Assembly (NCBI GenBank): GCA_019240475.1
Contig: JAFAYI010000019.1
Location: 124,001-188,000, forward strand
Origin: Acidobacteriaceae bacterium
Lineage (GTDB): Bacteria; Acidobacteriota; Terriglobia; Bryobacterales; Bryobacteraceae
DNA: 64,000 nt
Reading direction: 5' to 3'
In this document: one piece after another, positions 17,712-26,247 of the stretch
Layout of the letters: each line of letters opens with the position of its first letter
How positions within the stretch are numbered: the first letter of the stretch is position 1
Program-made: the position numbers and the translations under genes
The notes under the pieces: model-generated
Seen by the model: only the letters and a program-made list of their open reading frames with translations
Databases searched by the model: none
Told to the model about the DNA's origin: nothing

Positions 17712-17990
17712 CTATTCTGACTGGGCCGTTTTTTGCTGCGCCTCTTCCTCGCGGACCGCAAGCGGGTTTCGAAGGTCAATCGCGATCAGCGCGGCTAGAC
17801 ACAGAATAGCGATGCGAAGCGATCCGAGACGCCAATTGAATTCCCACCGCGACGCTATTGCCGCTCATATTGGCCGTGTAGATGTGGCTCAGCGAAAGGA
17901 ACCCGACTGCGTCGACGTAGCCCGCGAGCCAGGTGATGATGCAGCAAGAAGAAATCGCGATCCGGTTTGCATCTAATGTCAAGACGCATA
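17712..17990 (-). pseudogene. DUF1275 (YoaK-like) membrane protein, internal deletion
   Basis: Two pieces of one gene lie in different frames. The first encodes WLAGYVDAVGFLSLSHIY and ANMSGNSVAVGIQLA, the conserved start of DUF1275 membrane proteins. About 25 bases later, in another frame, comes GSLRIAILCLAALIAIDL followed by RNPLAVREEE and a stop at 17712, which looks like the last helix and tail of the same family. The middle, normally about 130-150 residues, is missing. The end ending just before zwf is firm; the upstream limit is approximate. The joined remnant cannot make a functional transporter. Confidence 0.6.
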
Positions 17991-18003
17991 CTAGGAAAAA
18001 GGC

Positions 18004-18426
18004 ATGACTCTCGGCGAACAGATTACTTACCTGTTTATTTTGGGCCTCCCGATTGCAAGCGTCGCCTGGACCGTGACGCACGAAGAAGTGTTTCGCGAGC
18101 CGCGCGAATGGTGCAAGAACCGCAGCGAGAGCTGCCGCCGATTATTCGAGCGAAAGTTTTTCTATCTGTTCACCTGCGAGTATTGCTTTAGTCACTACGT
18201 GACGATCGCGTTCCTATTCATCACACGTTACAAGTTGTTATACGAGGATTGGCGCGGCTACCTGGTAGCGTTCTTCGGATTGGTGTGGGTGGCGAACTTT
18301 TACATCAGCATCTTCGCGCGGGTCCGGCTGGAGATCAAGAAGGAGCGTGTAGAGATCGCGGTGCACGAAAAGACCATAGCTGAACCCCAACCCGAGCCGC
18401 AGATTGAAGTGCCGGTGGGCCGCTAA
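18004..18426 (+). CDS. Small membrane protein with CxxC motif
   Basis: This 140-residue protein has about three hydrophobic helices (residues 5-25, 62-80, 85-105) and ends in a charged tail. A TCEYCFSHYV motif lies at the start of the second helix. The arrangement is reminiscent of DUF1360-type membrane proteins, which also carry a CxxC before a helix, but I am not certain. AAGG lies close to the ATG. It is divergent from the DUF1275 remnant and convergent with the trehalase gene, overlapping its stop by 4 bases. Confidence 0.55.
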   Translation: MTLGEQITYLFILGLPIASVAWTVTHEEVFREPREWCKNRSESCRRLFERKFFYLFTCEYCFSHYVTIAFLFITRYKLLYEDWRGYLVAFFGLVWVANFYISIFARVRLEIKKERVEIAVHEKTIAEPQPEPQIEVPVGR

Positions 18427-20012
18427 TTGCCAGGCTGGCTCATCAAGCTCTTTTGGTCGGCTGGCGTTAGTTCGTCGTACAACTGGTTGAAGACGGCGTT
18501 AGTCCAGCCGAAGCCGGCCTGATTCGCGCTATAACCGAAATGAATGTTGGAGCTGACATTTGAGCCGCCGTTGACTACGTCGTATTTTTCGACGATATAG
18601 CCCTGGCGCAGGAATTCGCGGCGCACTAGCGTGAGCCATTTCATGGCGATGCGTTCGGCGTCCGCCGTATAGCCGTAGCGGCGCAGACCTTCAACCGCGA
18701 TCATTTGTAGCGGCGCCCATCCGAAGGGCGAATCCCATTGATTGCCGCTCACGTAAGTGCTGGTTTGCAGGCCGCCGACGCGCTCGAACTTGGAAAGGTT
18801 CTGTTCTACTCGAGCCGCGGCGTCCTTGGTCGCGAAACCGGCCCAGAGCGGATAAAACGTTGTAAGAAAGGGATAGTGGCGAACCTGCCTGGTTTGAAAG
18901 TTGTAGTCGTAATAGAGGCCATCGGCCGCGTCCCACATCAGGCGGTTTATGCGGGCGGCGCGCTCGGCTGCGCGCCTGCGCCACACAGCGGCGTCGGCGG
19001 AACGGTCGAGCTTATCCAGAATGTCCGCGGTCTGCGCCTCCATCAAATACAGCAGTGAATTGAGGCAGACCGGATCGTAGTGGATGATATCGATGTTGAA
19101 GGCGCCGAAGCGATTGGAAGGATCGAAGCCCGACTCGCGCATCGAGCGATCGCCTTTATAGAACAGCTGGGTGAGTTGATCGGTCGCTTTGTCGTAATAT
19201 TGACTTACATCGTAATCTTTGATTTCATGCGTGCGCAGGAATTCTTTGACTAGCTCGTAGTGAGTAAGGCCCTGGGCATTACGCTCAGCGGAGACGACTT
19301 CCGGCGCTGGGCCTTCCCCCATGTCCCAGTAGCGCGACAGACCGGTTTCGGGCGTCAAGTGGGGCTCGGCGGCCCAGATCTGGTAATACTTTTCGATCAA
19401 GGGCTCCGCGTCTTCGAGCCACTTGCGGTCGTGAGTCTTGGCGTAAACGCCGAGCACCATCTGAGTCAAGAACGGCGGCTGAGAGCGTGTGAGATAGTAA
19501 GTGCGGTTGGCGTTGAGTACTTTCCCGTAGTTCTTGGTCTCGTAGAGGAAGTTATCCGCCATATCCTTGGCTAGATTCAGTTCGCCATCTCGCAAGAGGC
19601 CGACCTGGATGAAGTAACTATCCCAGCCGTACATTTCGTTGAAGCGGCCTCCCGGCACGACATAGGGATGCGGAAGATACAGCAGCCCCTGTTCGCGCAG
19701 TGAATCGAGATCTTCGGGAAGCGGTTCAATGTTGATGGTTTTGAATCCGGCGGCCGGCACTTCGCGGCGCAGGCCTTCTTCGATCAACTGCGTGTCATCG
19801 CTGCGGGGCACGTAGACTGGCCAGCGGCCGTCGGGTTCGGGCTTGAACTTGGGGTCCACAGCAGCCTTTGCGAGGTCCTTGTTTGAGCGCGTGAGCGTCG
19901 CCCAAGTCTGCTTGATATAGGCGAGAATGTCCGTCGTCTGCGCGGGAGGCGAGGGATTCTGGCCGCAAAGTGCGAAAGCAAAAAGGGCGGCTACGGCAAT
20001 GGTTCGTTTCAT
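18423..20012 (-). CDS. treA: Secreted trehalase, GH37
   Basis: This ~529-residue protein has a signal peptide (residues 1-17), so it acts outside the cytoplasm and hydrolyses trehalose to two glucoses. Both trehalase signatures are visible: PGGRFNEMYGWDSYF near residue 120 and QWDSPFGWAPLQ near residue 430. The ATG at 20012 is 5 bases after the stop of the upstream glycosidase gene, so the two form an operon. The frame extends 16 codons upstream but overlaps that gene. Confidence 0.9.
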   Translation of the reverse strand: MKRTIAVAALFAFALCGQNPSPPAQTTDILAYIKQTWATLTRSNKDLAKAAVDPKFKPEPDGRWPVYVPRSDDTQLIEEGLRREVPAAGFKTINIEPLPEDLDSLREQGLLYLPHPYVVPGGRFNEMYGWDSYFIQVGLLRDGELNLAKDMADNFLYETKNYGKVLNANRTYYLTRSQPPFLTQMVLGVYAKTHDRKWLEDAEPLIEKYYQIWAAEPHLTPETGLSRYWDMGEGPAPEVVSAERNAQGLTHYELVKEFLRTHEIKDYDVSQYYDKATDQLTQLFYKGDRSMRESGFDPSNRFGAFNIDIIHYDPVCLNSLLYLMEAQTADILDKLDRSADAAVWRRRAAERAARINRLMWDAADGLYYDYNFQTRQVRHYPFLTTFYPLWAGFATKDAAARVEQNLSKFERVGGLQTSTYVSGNQWDSPFGWAPLQMIAVEGLRRYGYTADAERIAMKWLTLVRREFLRQGYIVEKYDVVNGGSNVSSNIHFGYSANQAGFGWTNAVFNQLYDELTPADQKSLMSQPGN

Positions 20013-20016
20013 TGGT

Positions 20017-22428
20017 TTACCAAGTGAACGTGATGGTCTTAGTCTGATATCCCGAGCCATTCGGGAACTCCACGTGAAGCAGTGAGCCGCGCACTTCCCC
20101 GCCCTGCGCGGTTACGTTCGGACGGTTGAGGCGTAGCGGCAAATCGTAAGTCGCGCCGCCAATGCTCGCGAGCGAGAAGATCGCTTGACTAGGAGTCTGG
20201 CGCTGATCGAGGACCTTCAACTGCGAAGTGAGGGCGCCTTCCAAAGGCAGATGAGCCGGAATTGCAAGTTCGACTGCTGGCAGGGGAATGTCGAGAGTAG
20301 CGCCGCCGCTGACGATCAGATGCCCGGCCGCGCGGCGGTATTCGAGATCGACCGTGCGGCCGCCCAGCGGAACATTGTGCAGCGTAGCGCGATCCCAATC
20401 GGCCGGCAGATGCGGCTCGAGATGAAGCTTCTGATTCGGCGCATCCCAGGTAACGCCAAAAAGCCCGCGAATCAACGGCACGATCACCATAGCGGACGAC
20501 CACATTTGATGCGAGCTGCTGCGCCCCAGCGGCTGGAAGAACTCTCCTGATAGCAGCTCGGTGACGGAGCCCAGGTCCTGCGCCCAGGTGAGGCCGGCGT
20601 TTTGCATCAGGTGCGCGTAGCCGGAGAGCGGTCGACCGGCGCGATACTCGGCGAGCGAAACCCAGCCGGTGAAAAGCGGCCAAATGGAGCCTTGGTGATA
20701 GCTGATGGGATCGTAGAAAGAGGTGCGCTCGCTGATGTCTCGCGTGCCCCAGTCCGTTGAGAACTCGTTGGATGCCCAGCGCGCGAGCATAGGCCCCGGA
20801 CTTTTCAACCCGAACGTGCCGTCCCACCAGGCGACCGATGGATAGATGCTCGCGGTGCGATCGAGCGAGCCATCCGGGTTGCGGCTGAAGGCATAAAAAT
20901 CTTCGGAGGGTTCGTAGTATTCGGATTCGATCTTTTCCGCAATCTCTCGGGCTTTCTTCTCGGCGGCGCCGGCAAGCTGCTGGTCGCCCACGAGCGAGGC
21001 CAGATACGAAACGGCCTGAGCCGACTGCTGATCCAGGGCGGCGAGGTAAATTTCTTCGTGCGGCATTCCAGTGGGCCAGGATTCGACCCAGCCGGTCCCT
21101 TGCGTGTTGGAGTAAATGCCGTCCGTGGTTTCGTGAGCGCGTGTAAATTGATAAGCGCGGCGAACGGCGTCCCAGTTATTCATTAGATACTCTTTGTCGC
21201 CGCTGGCCTTGACGTAATCGCACATAGCCATCACGAAGAGCGGAGTCGAGTCGGCGGCGGCGTAGAAATACGGCGTCGATTTCCAATCGAGCGCATCGGC
21301 CGATTGCGAGTACTCGTGCATGATTTTTCCGTCTTCGCGTTGACGGCGAATCAGGAAATCGAGGGCGCGTCGCGTGAGTGCAAAATCGCCGTAGCTGTTA
21401 ATGGCGTAGGTAGTGAAGAGCGTATCGCGGCCGAAGAACCAGGCGTAGCCGGGGCGCGCGGAATCGGCCGATTCATAGTAGCCAGCCACCATGCCGGTTT
21501 CGTCGTGGTACTGCACCTGCATCTGGTCGATTGAGACTTCGGCCCAGCGGAGAGCTTCGTTCAATCGACGGTCGGGAGTGTCGATCGTGAGCCGGCGATC
21601 GAAGAAATGCGCGTAGTAATCTTGCGTTTGGGCATAGAGATTCAGCAGACTGGAGGCGATTTGGGAAACGCGATCGGCGGCCGACGCTGGATCTGCAAGA
21701 CCGAAAATGAGCGGGTAAACGGAGCCGCGATCGCGATGCGGGTCGTACGAGAGCTTGAGTTCCAACGGATACGTCTGCGGATGCTCTTGATAGGGCGCCA
21801 TAATTCCGGGGCGGGTGCGCGGCATGGCGACGATGGCCGAGAACTTGGGATCGTCGGTATGCAGGATGTAAAAGCCTCCGCTTGAAATCCATTCGCCATT
21901 GGGGCGTCCGAAATTCGGCGCGGGCCACATGTGAAGCATTTCGGGCGTGAATGAAAATGTGAGTTCCAGCGGGCGCGCGGATTCGATTTCAAAGTAGACG
22001 GCTGCGCCCGTGGAGGGCCTCTCGGGGCCTCGAGGCGCAAACATGTGCTGACGGATGGTGAAGGCGGCATGCGAGTAAGTGATGGTGGTCTCGGCGGGAG
22101 TAACTTCGATCTCCGCCGCGAGAGCGTTGACGTCGATGGGAACCGGGTAATCCGCTAGCTCTGCGCCGATTCGGAAGTTGCTAAGGATCTTATTGGGCCA
22201 GAGCCAGGCTTCAAAGACGCCATTCTGACGGCCGAAGAGCGCGCCATGTTCGCCGGCAACCGTCCAAGGCGTCAGCGGTACGCAACGAGAGACGATGCGC
22301 AGAGTGGACTCATGCTTGGGGAATGCGGGCAGTGGAGCGAGTTCGGCCGCGGCGGCCTGATTTGCAAGAGGGTGGATTGCAAGAGAGTTGGCTGCAAGCA
22401 GCACGACGAGAAAACCCCGAATCGGCAT
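20017..22428 (-). CDS. Secreted (alpha/alpha)6-barrel glycoside hydrolase
   Basis: This ~803-residue exported protein has a signal peptide ending near residue 25. An N-terminal beta-sandwich domain (about 30-260) is followed by a helical-barrel catalytic domain (about 270-640), then a C-terminal beta domain. Catalytic-domain segments such as PGYAWFFGRDTLFTTYAIN, GKIMHEYSQ, WDGTFG and SYHQGSIWPLFTGW resemble amylo-alpha-1,6-glucosidase and GH15/GH63-like enzymes. The exact substrate is not readable. Coupling to a periplasmic trehalase suggests a role in breaking down alpha-glucans or trehalose-containing sugars. The ATG at 22428 is taken because the signal peptide follows it directly. Confidence 0.72.
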   Translation of the reverse strand: MPIRGFLVVLLAANSLAIHPLANQAAAAELAPLPAFPKHESTLRIVSRCVPLTPWTVAGEHGALFGRQNGVFEAWLWPNKILSNFRIGAELADYPVPIDVNALAAEIEVTPAETTITYSHAAFTIRQHMFAPRGPERPSTGAAVYFEIESARPLELTFSFTPEMLHMWPAPNFGRPNGEWISSGGFYILHTDDPKFSAIVAMPRTRPGIMAPYQEHPQTYPLELKLSYDPHRDRGSVYPLIFGLADPASAADRVSQIASSLLNLYAQTQDYYAHFFDRRLTIDTPDRRLNEALRWAEVSIDQMQVQYHDETGMVAGYYESADSARPGYAWFFGRDTLFTTYAINSYGDFALTRRALDFLIRRQREDGKIMHEYSQSADALDWKSTPYFYAAADSTPLFVMAMCDYVKASGDKEYLMNNWDAVRRAYQFTRAHETTDGIYSNTQGTGWVESWPTGMPHEEIYLAALDQQSAQAVSYLASLVGDQQLAGAAEKKAREIAEKIESEYYEPSEDFYAFSRNPDGSLDRTASIYPSVAWWDGTFGLKSPGPMLARWASNEFSTDWGTRDISERTSFYDPISYHQGSIWPLFTGWVSLAEYRAGRPLSGYAHLMQNAGLTWAQDLGSVTELLSGEFFQPLGRSSSHQMWSSAMVIVPLIRGLFGVTWDAPNQKLHLEPHLPADWDRATLHNVPLGGRTVDLEYRRAAGHLIVSGGATLDIPLPAVELAIPAHLPLEGALTSQLKVLDQRQTPSQAIFSLASIGGATYDLPLRLNRPNVTAQGGEVRGSLLHVEFPNGSGYQTKTITFTW

Positions 22429-22498
22429 GGTCACTGATTGATATCCAATCACAGTGGCATTCGGTTTTCACGACTGCACGATAGCTGCAACGCTGCTC

Positions 22499-22876
22499 TC
22501 AGACAGAGACGACGTTCCGGGCGATCCAAAATGTCGCGACTAGGATGCAGGCGGCTATACGCAAAGCCGGCGGCGGATTCACCGCGCGAAACGATCCGAC
22601 GCGCCACAGCGAGACACATTGCAGGATCGCGAAGGCAACCGCGGGCAACGCGGCTATCGTGATGAGCGAATTGAAATGCAGCGCGACGCTCACGCGGCCA
22701 TGCAGCAGGGCGTGCAACGCGCGCGTGCCCCCACAGCCGGGACACAGCGTTCCGGTAAGAGCATGAATGGGGCAAACGGGGTAGAACCCGCCCTCAGGAG
22801 GCAGCCAGAAGACGATAGCCAACGCGACCACGACAGCCGAGCCGGCAAAGGTCGCGGGTATGCGGCCGCCGTTCAA
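22499..22876 (-). CDS. DUF2752 membrane protein
   Basis: This 125-residue protein has three hydrophobic helices and the family hallmark LCPGCGGTRALHALLHG followed by a second helix ending before a proline-rich loop. DUF2752 proteins are small membrane proteins of unknown function. The start is a TTG that overlaps the stop of the upstream gene (TTGA), so translation is probably coupled. The open frame continues upstream only as a shadow. Confidence 0.78.
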   Translation of the reverse strand: MNGGRIPATFAGSAVVVALAIVFWLPPEGGFYPVCPIHALTGTLCPGCGGTRALHALLHGRVSVALHFNSLITIAALPAVAFAILQCVSLWRVGSFRAVNPPPALRIAACILVATFWIARNVVSV

Positions 22877-23529
22877 ATCAAGACTCCGGTCCGTCTCCAA
22901 TTCGCGATGCGGGTGAAGTGGTATTGGTAATAGAACACCGCGAAAAAGAAAACCATCACGCCGCTGAGGCGAAGGTTGATAGGTTCTTCGCGATTGTAAT
23001 GGGTTTCGAGAGAACTCTTGATGTTGTAGTGGCCGACCAGGAGAAGCACAAATCCTACGATGGTGCCCAGGCCTTCGAGACCTTGCTGATGAGATGCGCC
23101 CGAAATCGCGCCGCCGGTGACGAAGCAAGCGAGCGCGATGGCGTAAAACAGAATGGCGTTGCTCCCCCGATCGATACGCTTGACAAAGCTGGCTTCGACG
23201 AATAACCAGACCCAAGTAAAGATTCCGCAGGTGACCACGGAAAGAAGCAGAACGAGACCCCAATGAAAATTAGGAGGAATGGGATAGAAATTAGCGGCGG
23301 CGGGGACGGTAGCGGCGCCGTAAGCGGCCGGCGCAGCATAACCGGGCGGGGGAACGGGCGGCGGGGCTGCGGCCGCATTGACAATTTGAGAGACCGGAAC
23401 CCAGGATTGAGAATCGTGGGTGCGGGCGTAGTCCTGCGGCGAGAGCTGGCCGGAGGCTAACATATTCTGCAGATCGGAGAGCGAAAAAGGGCCGCTTTGC
23501 TGGCCGGCACGGTAAATGTAGTAAGTCAT
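22873..23529 (-). CDS. GYF_2/DUF4339-domain membrane protein
   Basis: This 218-residue protein begins with a GYF_2-like domain (MTYYIYRAGQQSGPFSLSDL, residues 1-50), which usually recognises peptides in the cytoplasm. A Pro/Ala-rich linker follows, then about four membrane helices (from residue 92). A helix containing VVTCGIFTWVWLF resembles DUF4234-type proteins. It overlaps the DUF2752 gene by 4 bases; the pair recurs together in other genomes as far as I recall. Function unknown. Confidence 0.75.
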   Translation of the reverse strand: MTYYIYRAGQQSGPFSLSDLQNMLASGQLSPQDYARTHDSQSWVPVSQIVNAAAAPPPVPPPGYAAPAAYGAATVPAAANFYPIPPNFHWGLVLLLSVVTCGIFTWVWLFVEASFVKRIDRGSNAILFYAIALACFVTGGAISGASHQQGLEGLGTIVGFVLLLVGHYNIKSSLETHYNREEPINLRLSGVMVFFFAVFYYQYHFTRIANWRRTGVLI

Positions 23530-23783
23530 TGAATGTCCCCGCGCGTAAGAGGATTTCCAGTTAGCGTACAACACGCCGAGGGGAAGGCGCAGGCGCATGG
23601 AGGCCCGGTACTCTCAGGACTTCCGGGACGCAGATAGATGAAGTTATTCCCGCGAGCTTGAGGCCCTCCTCCTCCTCGTTCGCAATTTTGTAAAAAAAAG
23701 TTTCTCGCTTCGAATCAGAAAGTTGGGCTTCAAATGCGGGGTTGCGGCGCTCGCCGGGCATGAATCCTGGGGGCGACCACAAA

Positions 23784-23799
23784 GGAGTTTTATCACTCC
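23784..23799 (+). promoter_or_regulatory. Small stem-loop before glycosyltransferase RBS
   Basis: GGAGT at 23784-23788 can pair with ACTCC at 23795-23799 around a 6-base loop. The next GGAG, at 23801, is 11 bases from the ATG. The stem could mask or expose ribosome sites; it is short and may be chance. Confidence 0.2.
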
Positions 23800-23815
23800 A
23801 GGAGAGCCCAGCATT

Positions 23816-24826
23816 ATGAGCGTTATTCTTGCTTACAAGAATTTTGCGGCTAATCGCAATATTAGTCATATCGGCCTTGGCGTCGCCGCCATCAACACCG
23901 CCAAAGTACTGCGTCGCGCGGCAGTCCAGACCGACGTTTGGCCCATCATCAGCGCAACGGACTTGCGCCAGCGTTTGCGCGCCGCCCCGGCAGCGCATGT
24001 AATCATCTCGGCGCCGTGGATTCCGGCGCTAGAGATGCACTCTCTTTCGAATGAGTTTCCGAATACTCAGTTCACGGTCAACTGCCATTCGAATGTCGGC
24101 TTCCTGCAGGCGGACCGCAACGGCATCCGGCTGGTGCGCGAGATGATGGAAATGGAACTGGCGACGGCGAACGTGCATTTGGGAGGCAACAGCCGGCGCT
24201 TCTGCGACTGGATCCGCTCCGCGTTCGGCGCCCCCTGCGCCTACTTGCCGAACCTGTATTGGCTGGAGAGCGACCCGCTACCGCAGCGTCCGTTCTGCGC
24301 CGGGACGCTGCGAATCGGCATCTTCGGGGCGACTCGTCCTTTGAAGAACCTGATGAGCGCGGCGGGCGCGGCGCTGGAGATCGCGCGAGACCTGCGCGCG
24401 CCGCTGGAGCTTTGGCTTTCGGCGGGCCGCACGGAAGGAGGCGGCGATAGCATACTTTCGGCAGTGAAGGAGATGCTTGGCGGGCTGCCGGGCGTCAATC
24501 TCGTTCTGAACGGGTGGCAGACCTGGCCGAATTTCCGCAAGACTATCGCGCATATGCATCTGCTGCTGCAGCCGAGCTATACGGAATCGTTCAATATGGT
24601 GACCGCGGACGGCGTGGCGGAAGGCGTTCCCTCGGTGGTCTCAAACGCGATCGACTGGGCGCCGAACGATTGGAAGGCGAATGTGGACGACGTGCTCGAC
24701 ATAGCGCGCGTGGGGCGGCGGCTGCTGTTGGATTCGCGGGCGCCCCTGGATGGCTTGTCGGCCCTCAAGGCGTATGTCGCGGATGGGTTGAAGTGCTATC
24801 AGCAGTTCTTCGCAACTATTCGATGA
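23816..24826 (+). CDS. Glycosyltransferase family 4-like protein
   Basis: This 336-residue protein has a two-domain Rossmann layout. The N-terminal half contains FTVNCHSNVGFLQAD; the C-terminal half begins LRIGIFGATRPLKNL, a GT-B nucleotide-sugar-binding start. It then has LLLQPSYTESFNMVTADGVAEG, the GT4 ExxxxE-type region. No signal peptide. The donor and acceptor are unknown. The ATG at 23816 follows GGAG; an earlier in-frame start at 23723 would add a segment without similarity. Its 3' end overlaps the convergent queA by 11 bases. The 286-base divergent region upstream (23530-23815) holds no gene that I can support. Confidence 0.75.
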   Translation: MSVILAYKNFAANRNISHIGLGVAAINTAKVLRRAAVQTDVWPIISATDLRQRLRAAPAAHVIISAPWIPALEMHSLSNEFPNTQFTVNCHSNVGFLQADRNGIRLVREMMEMELATANVHLGGNSRRFCDWIRSAFGAPCAYLPNLYWLESDPLPQRPFCAGTLRIGIFGATRPLKNLMSAAGAALEIARDLRAPLELWLSAGRTEGGGDSILSAVKEMLGGLPGVNLVLNGWQTWPNFRKTIAHMHLLLQPSYTESFNMVTADGVAEGVPSVVSNAIDWAPNDWKANVDDVLDIARVGRRLLLDSRAPLDGLSALKAYVADGLKCYQQFFATIR

Positions 24827-25838
24827 GCATGCAATCGCCATACGAGAAGAAGCGGTATTTTTTCTCGACGGCATGGCGGTAAGCGGCGAGAGTAAGTTCG
24901 CGGCCGGCGAAAGCGCAGACCAGCATCAATAGGCTGGACTGGGGCAGATGAAAGTTTGTGAGCATCGCGCCCGTTGCGCGGAACCGGAAGCCCGGAGCGA
25001 TGAAGAGATTCGTCTCGCCCTTGAGGGCATGGAGGCCGCCCCGCAGCAAGGCGGTCTCCACGCTGCGCACGCTCGTGGTGCCTACGCAGAACAGGCGTCG
25101 GCAGCAGCGCATCTTCGCGGCATCCGCGTTCCCTATTTCGAAATATTCCTCGTGCAGGCGAATGTCCGATACCTGTTTAACGCGCAAAGGCGCGAAGGTC
25201 CCGAGCCCAACGTGAAGCGTAACGTGGGCGATTTCTGCTCCCGCATCGCGGCACCGGTCCAGGATCTGCGGCGTGAAGTGCAGGCCGGCGGTAGGCGCGG
25301 CAACCGAACCGGGCCTGCCCGCGAATACCGTCTGATAGCGGTCGCGGTCGGCAGCGGCGGGCGCGCGACGAATATAGGGCGGCAGAGGCGTCTCGCCCAG
25401 CCGTTCGACTAGCTCGGGAATCGATTCGTTCGCGGTGAAGCGAAGCGTTCTTTCGCCGTAATCGCTCTCGGACAGGACTTCGGCGTCATAGGGTTCATCG
25501 AAGATAATTCGATCGCCGGCCCGCACGCGCTTTCCGGGCTTGACCAACGCGCGCCAGACCGTTTCTTGCTCGTTCAACGCGCGGATCAGCAGGATCTCGA
25601 CGAGAGCGCCATTCGTGGTGTTGCGGCGGCCGTGGAGCCGCGCCGGGAAGACGCGCGTATCGTTCACGACCAGGCAATCGCCCAATCGGATATAGCGGGG
25701 GAAGTTTTCGAAGAAATCGTCCCTAAACGTTTGGTTCTCGCGCGAGACCACCAGCATGCGTGAAGCCCCGCGCGCCCGTGGGGGTTCCTGGGCAATTAGC
25801 TCCTCCGGCAGCTCGTAATCGAAGTCAGAGACTTGCAA
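24816..25838 (-). CDS. queA: tRNA preQ1 ribosyltransferase-isomerase
   Basis: QueA transfers and isomerises the ribose of S-adenosylmethionine onto preQ1 in tRNA, giving epoxyqueuosine. The 340-residue protein matches the family end to end: VSDFDYELPEELIAQEP, NDTRVFPARL, GSVAAPTAGLHFT, HVGLGTFAP and MLTNFHLPQSSLLMLVCAFAG. The normal start context is reached only with the TTG at 25838, which lies two bases after GAGG; a better placed start is not visible. The other queuosine genes are not in the window. Confidence 0.94.
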   Translation of the reverse strand: MQVSDFDYELPEELIAQEPPRARGASRMLVVSRENQTFRDDFFENFPRYIRLGDCLVVNDTRVFPARLHGRRNTTNGALVEILLIRALNEQETVWRALVKPGKRVRAGDRIIFDEPYDAEVLSESDYGERTLRFTANESIPELVERLGETPLPPYIRRAPAAADRDRYQTVFAGRPGSVAAPTAGLHFTPQILDRCRDAGAEIAHVTLHVGLGTFAPLRVKQVSDIRLHEEYFEIGNADAAKMRCCRRLFCVGTTSVRSVETALLRGGLHALKGETNLFIAPGFRFRATGAMLTNFHLPQSSLLMLVCAFAGRELTLAAYRHAVEKKYRFFSYGDCMLIE

Positions 25839-26247
25839 ATCCTCATTGTAGGAATCAAAACTTCGCGCAAGGAGACGAGTTGCGGTTGTGGAGAACGGCG
25901 CTCGCGTCGATCAAGCGCGGTCGCCTCTCAACTCAAGCTCACGAGCATGATCGCAGGACACTGACTTTATCATGGTTTTAGTCGAAAATCTCCAAGCCAA
26001 TGTCTTCTCATGCACCATAAACCGAAACGAACAGGCCGCATTCGCTGGAAAAGGTGACGTATGGCCGAGATTGTTCGAGTGGATGGGACGCCGGGCTGGG
26101 TATTTTCTCGCGCGATTCCTCTTCTCGATAGGGACGGCGAAGTTCATCGGGCGCATGGACCAGTTGATTCAAGACCTTCTCTCAAGGGATCGGCTTTTTA
26201 CTTCAGCTTTCCAAGCGCCCGCGAATAGCGGATGCTAGCTTGAGGGA
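25839..26247. other. Intergenic region between queA and mrp-like gene
   Basis: About 400 bases without a convincing full gene. It is less GC-rich in its middle part (around 25960-26050). It holds one short frame at 26061-26228 that looks like a fragment of a sensor domain. An 88-codon frame overlapping it has no family features. No tRNA, repeat or clear terminator was seen. Confidence 0.5.
26061..26228 (+). pseudogene. Possible PAS/PAC sensor-domain fragment
   Basis: A 55-codon frame encodes GTPGWVFSRAIPLLDRDGEV near its start, a sequence that resembles the PAC half of PAS domains in sensor kinases. A TGA lies two codons upstream of the ATG, and no kinase follows. It may be a remnant of a lost signalling gene or a chance frame; I favour a remnant but weakly. 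Confidence 0.3.

Noticed and set aside
17705..17779. 25-codon N-terminal extension of zwf
   Set aside because: The bases belong to the remnant of the DUF1275 gene, and the ATG at 17704 has its own ribosome site.
23561..23998. 145-codon minus-strand frame
   Set aside because: Half of it lies antisense to the glycosyltransferase gene, and no motif or ribosome site supports it.
25972..26238. 88-codon plus-strand frame in the queA-mrp gap
   Set aside because: It has no ribosome site and no domain, and it conflicts with the better supported fragment at 26061.
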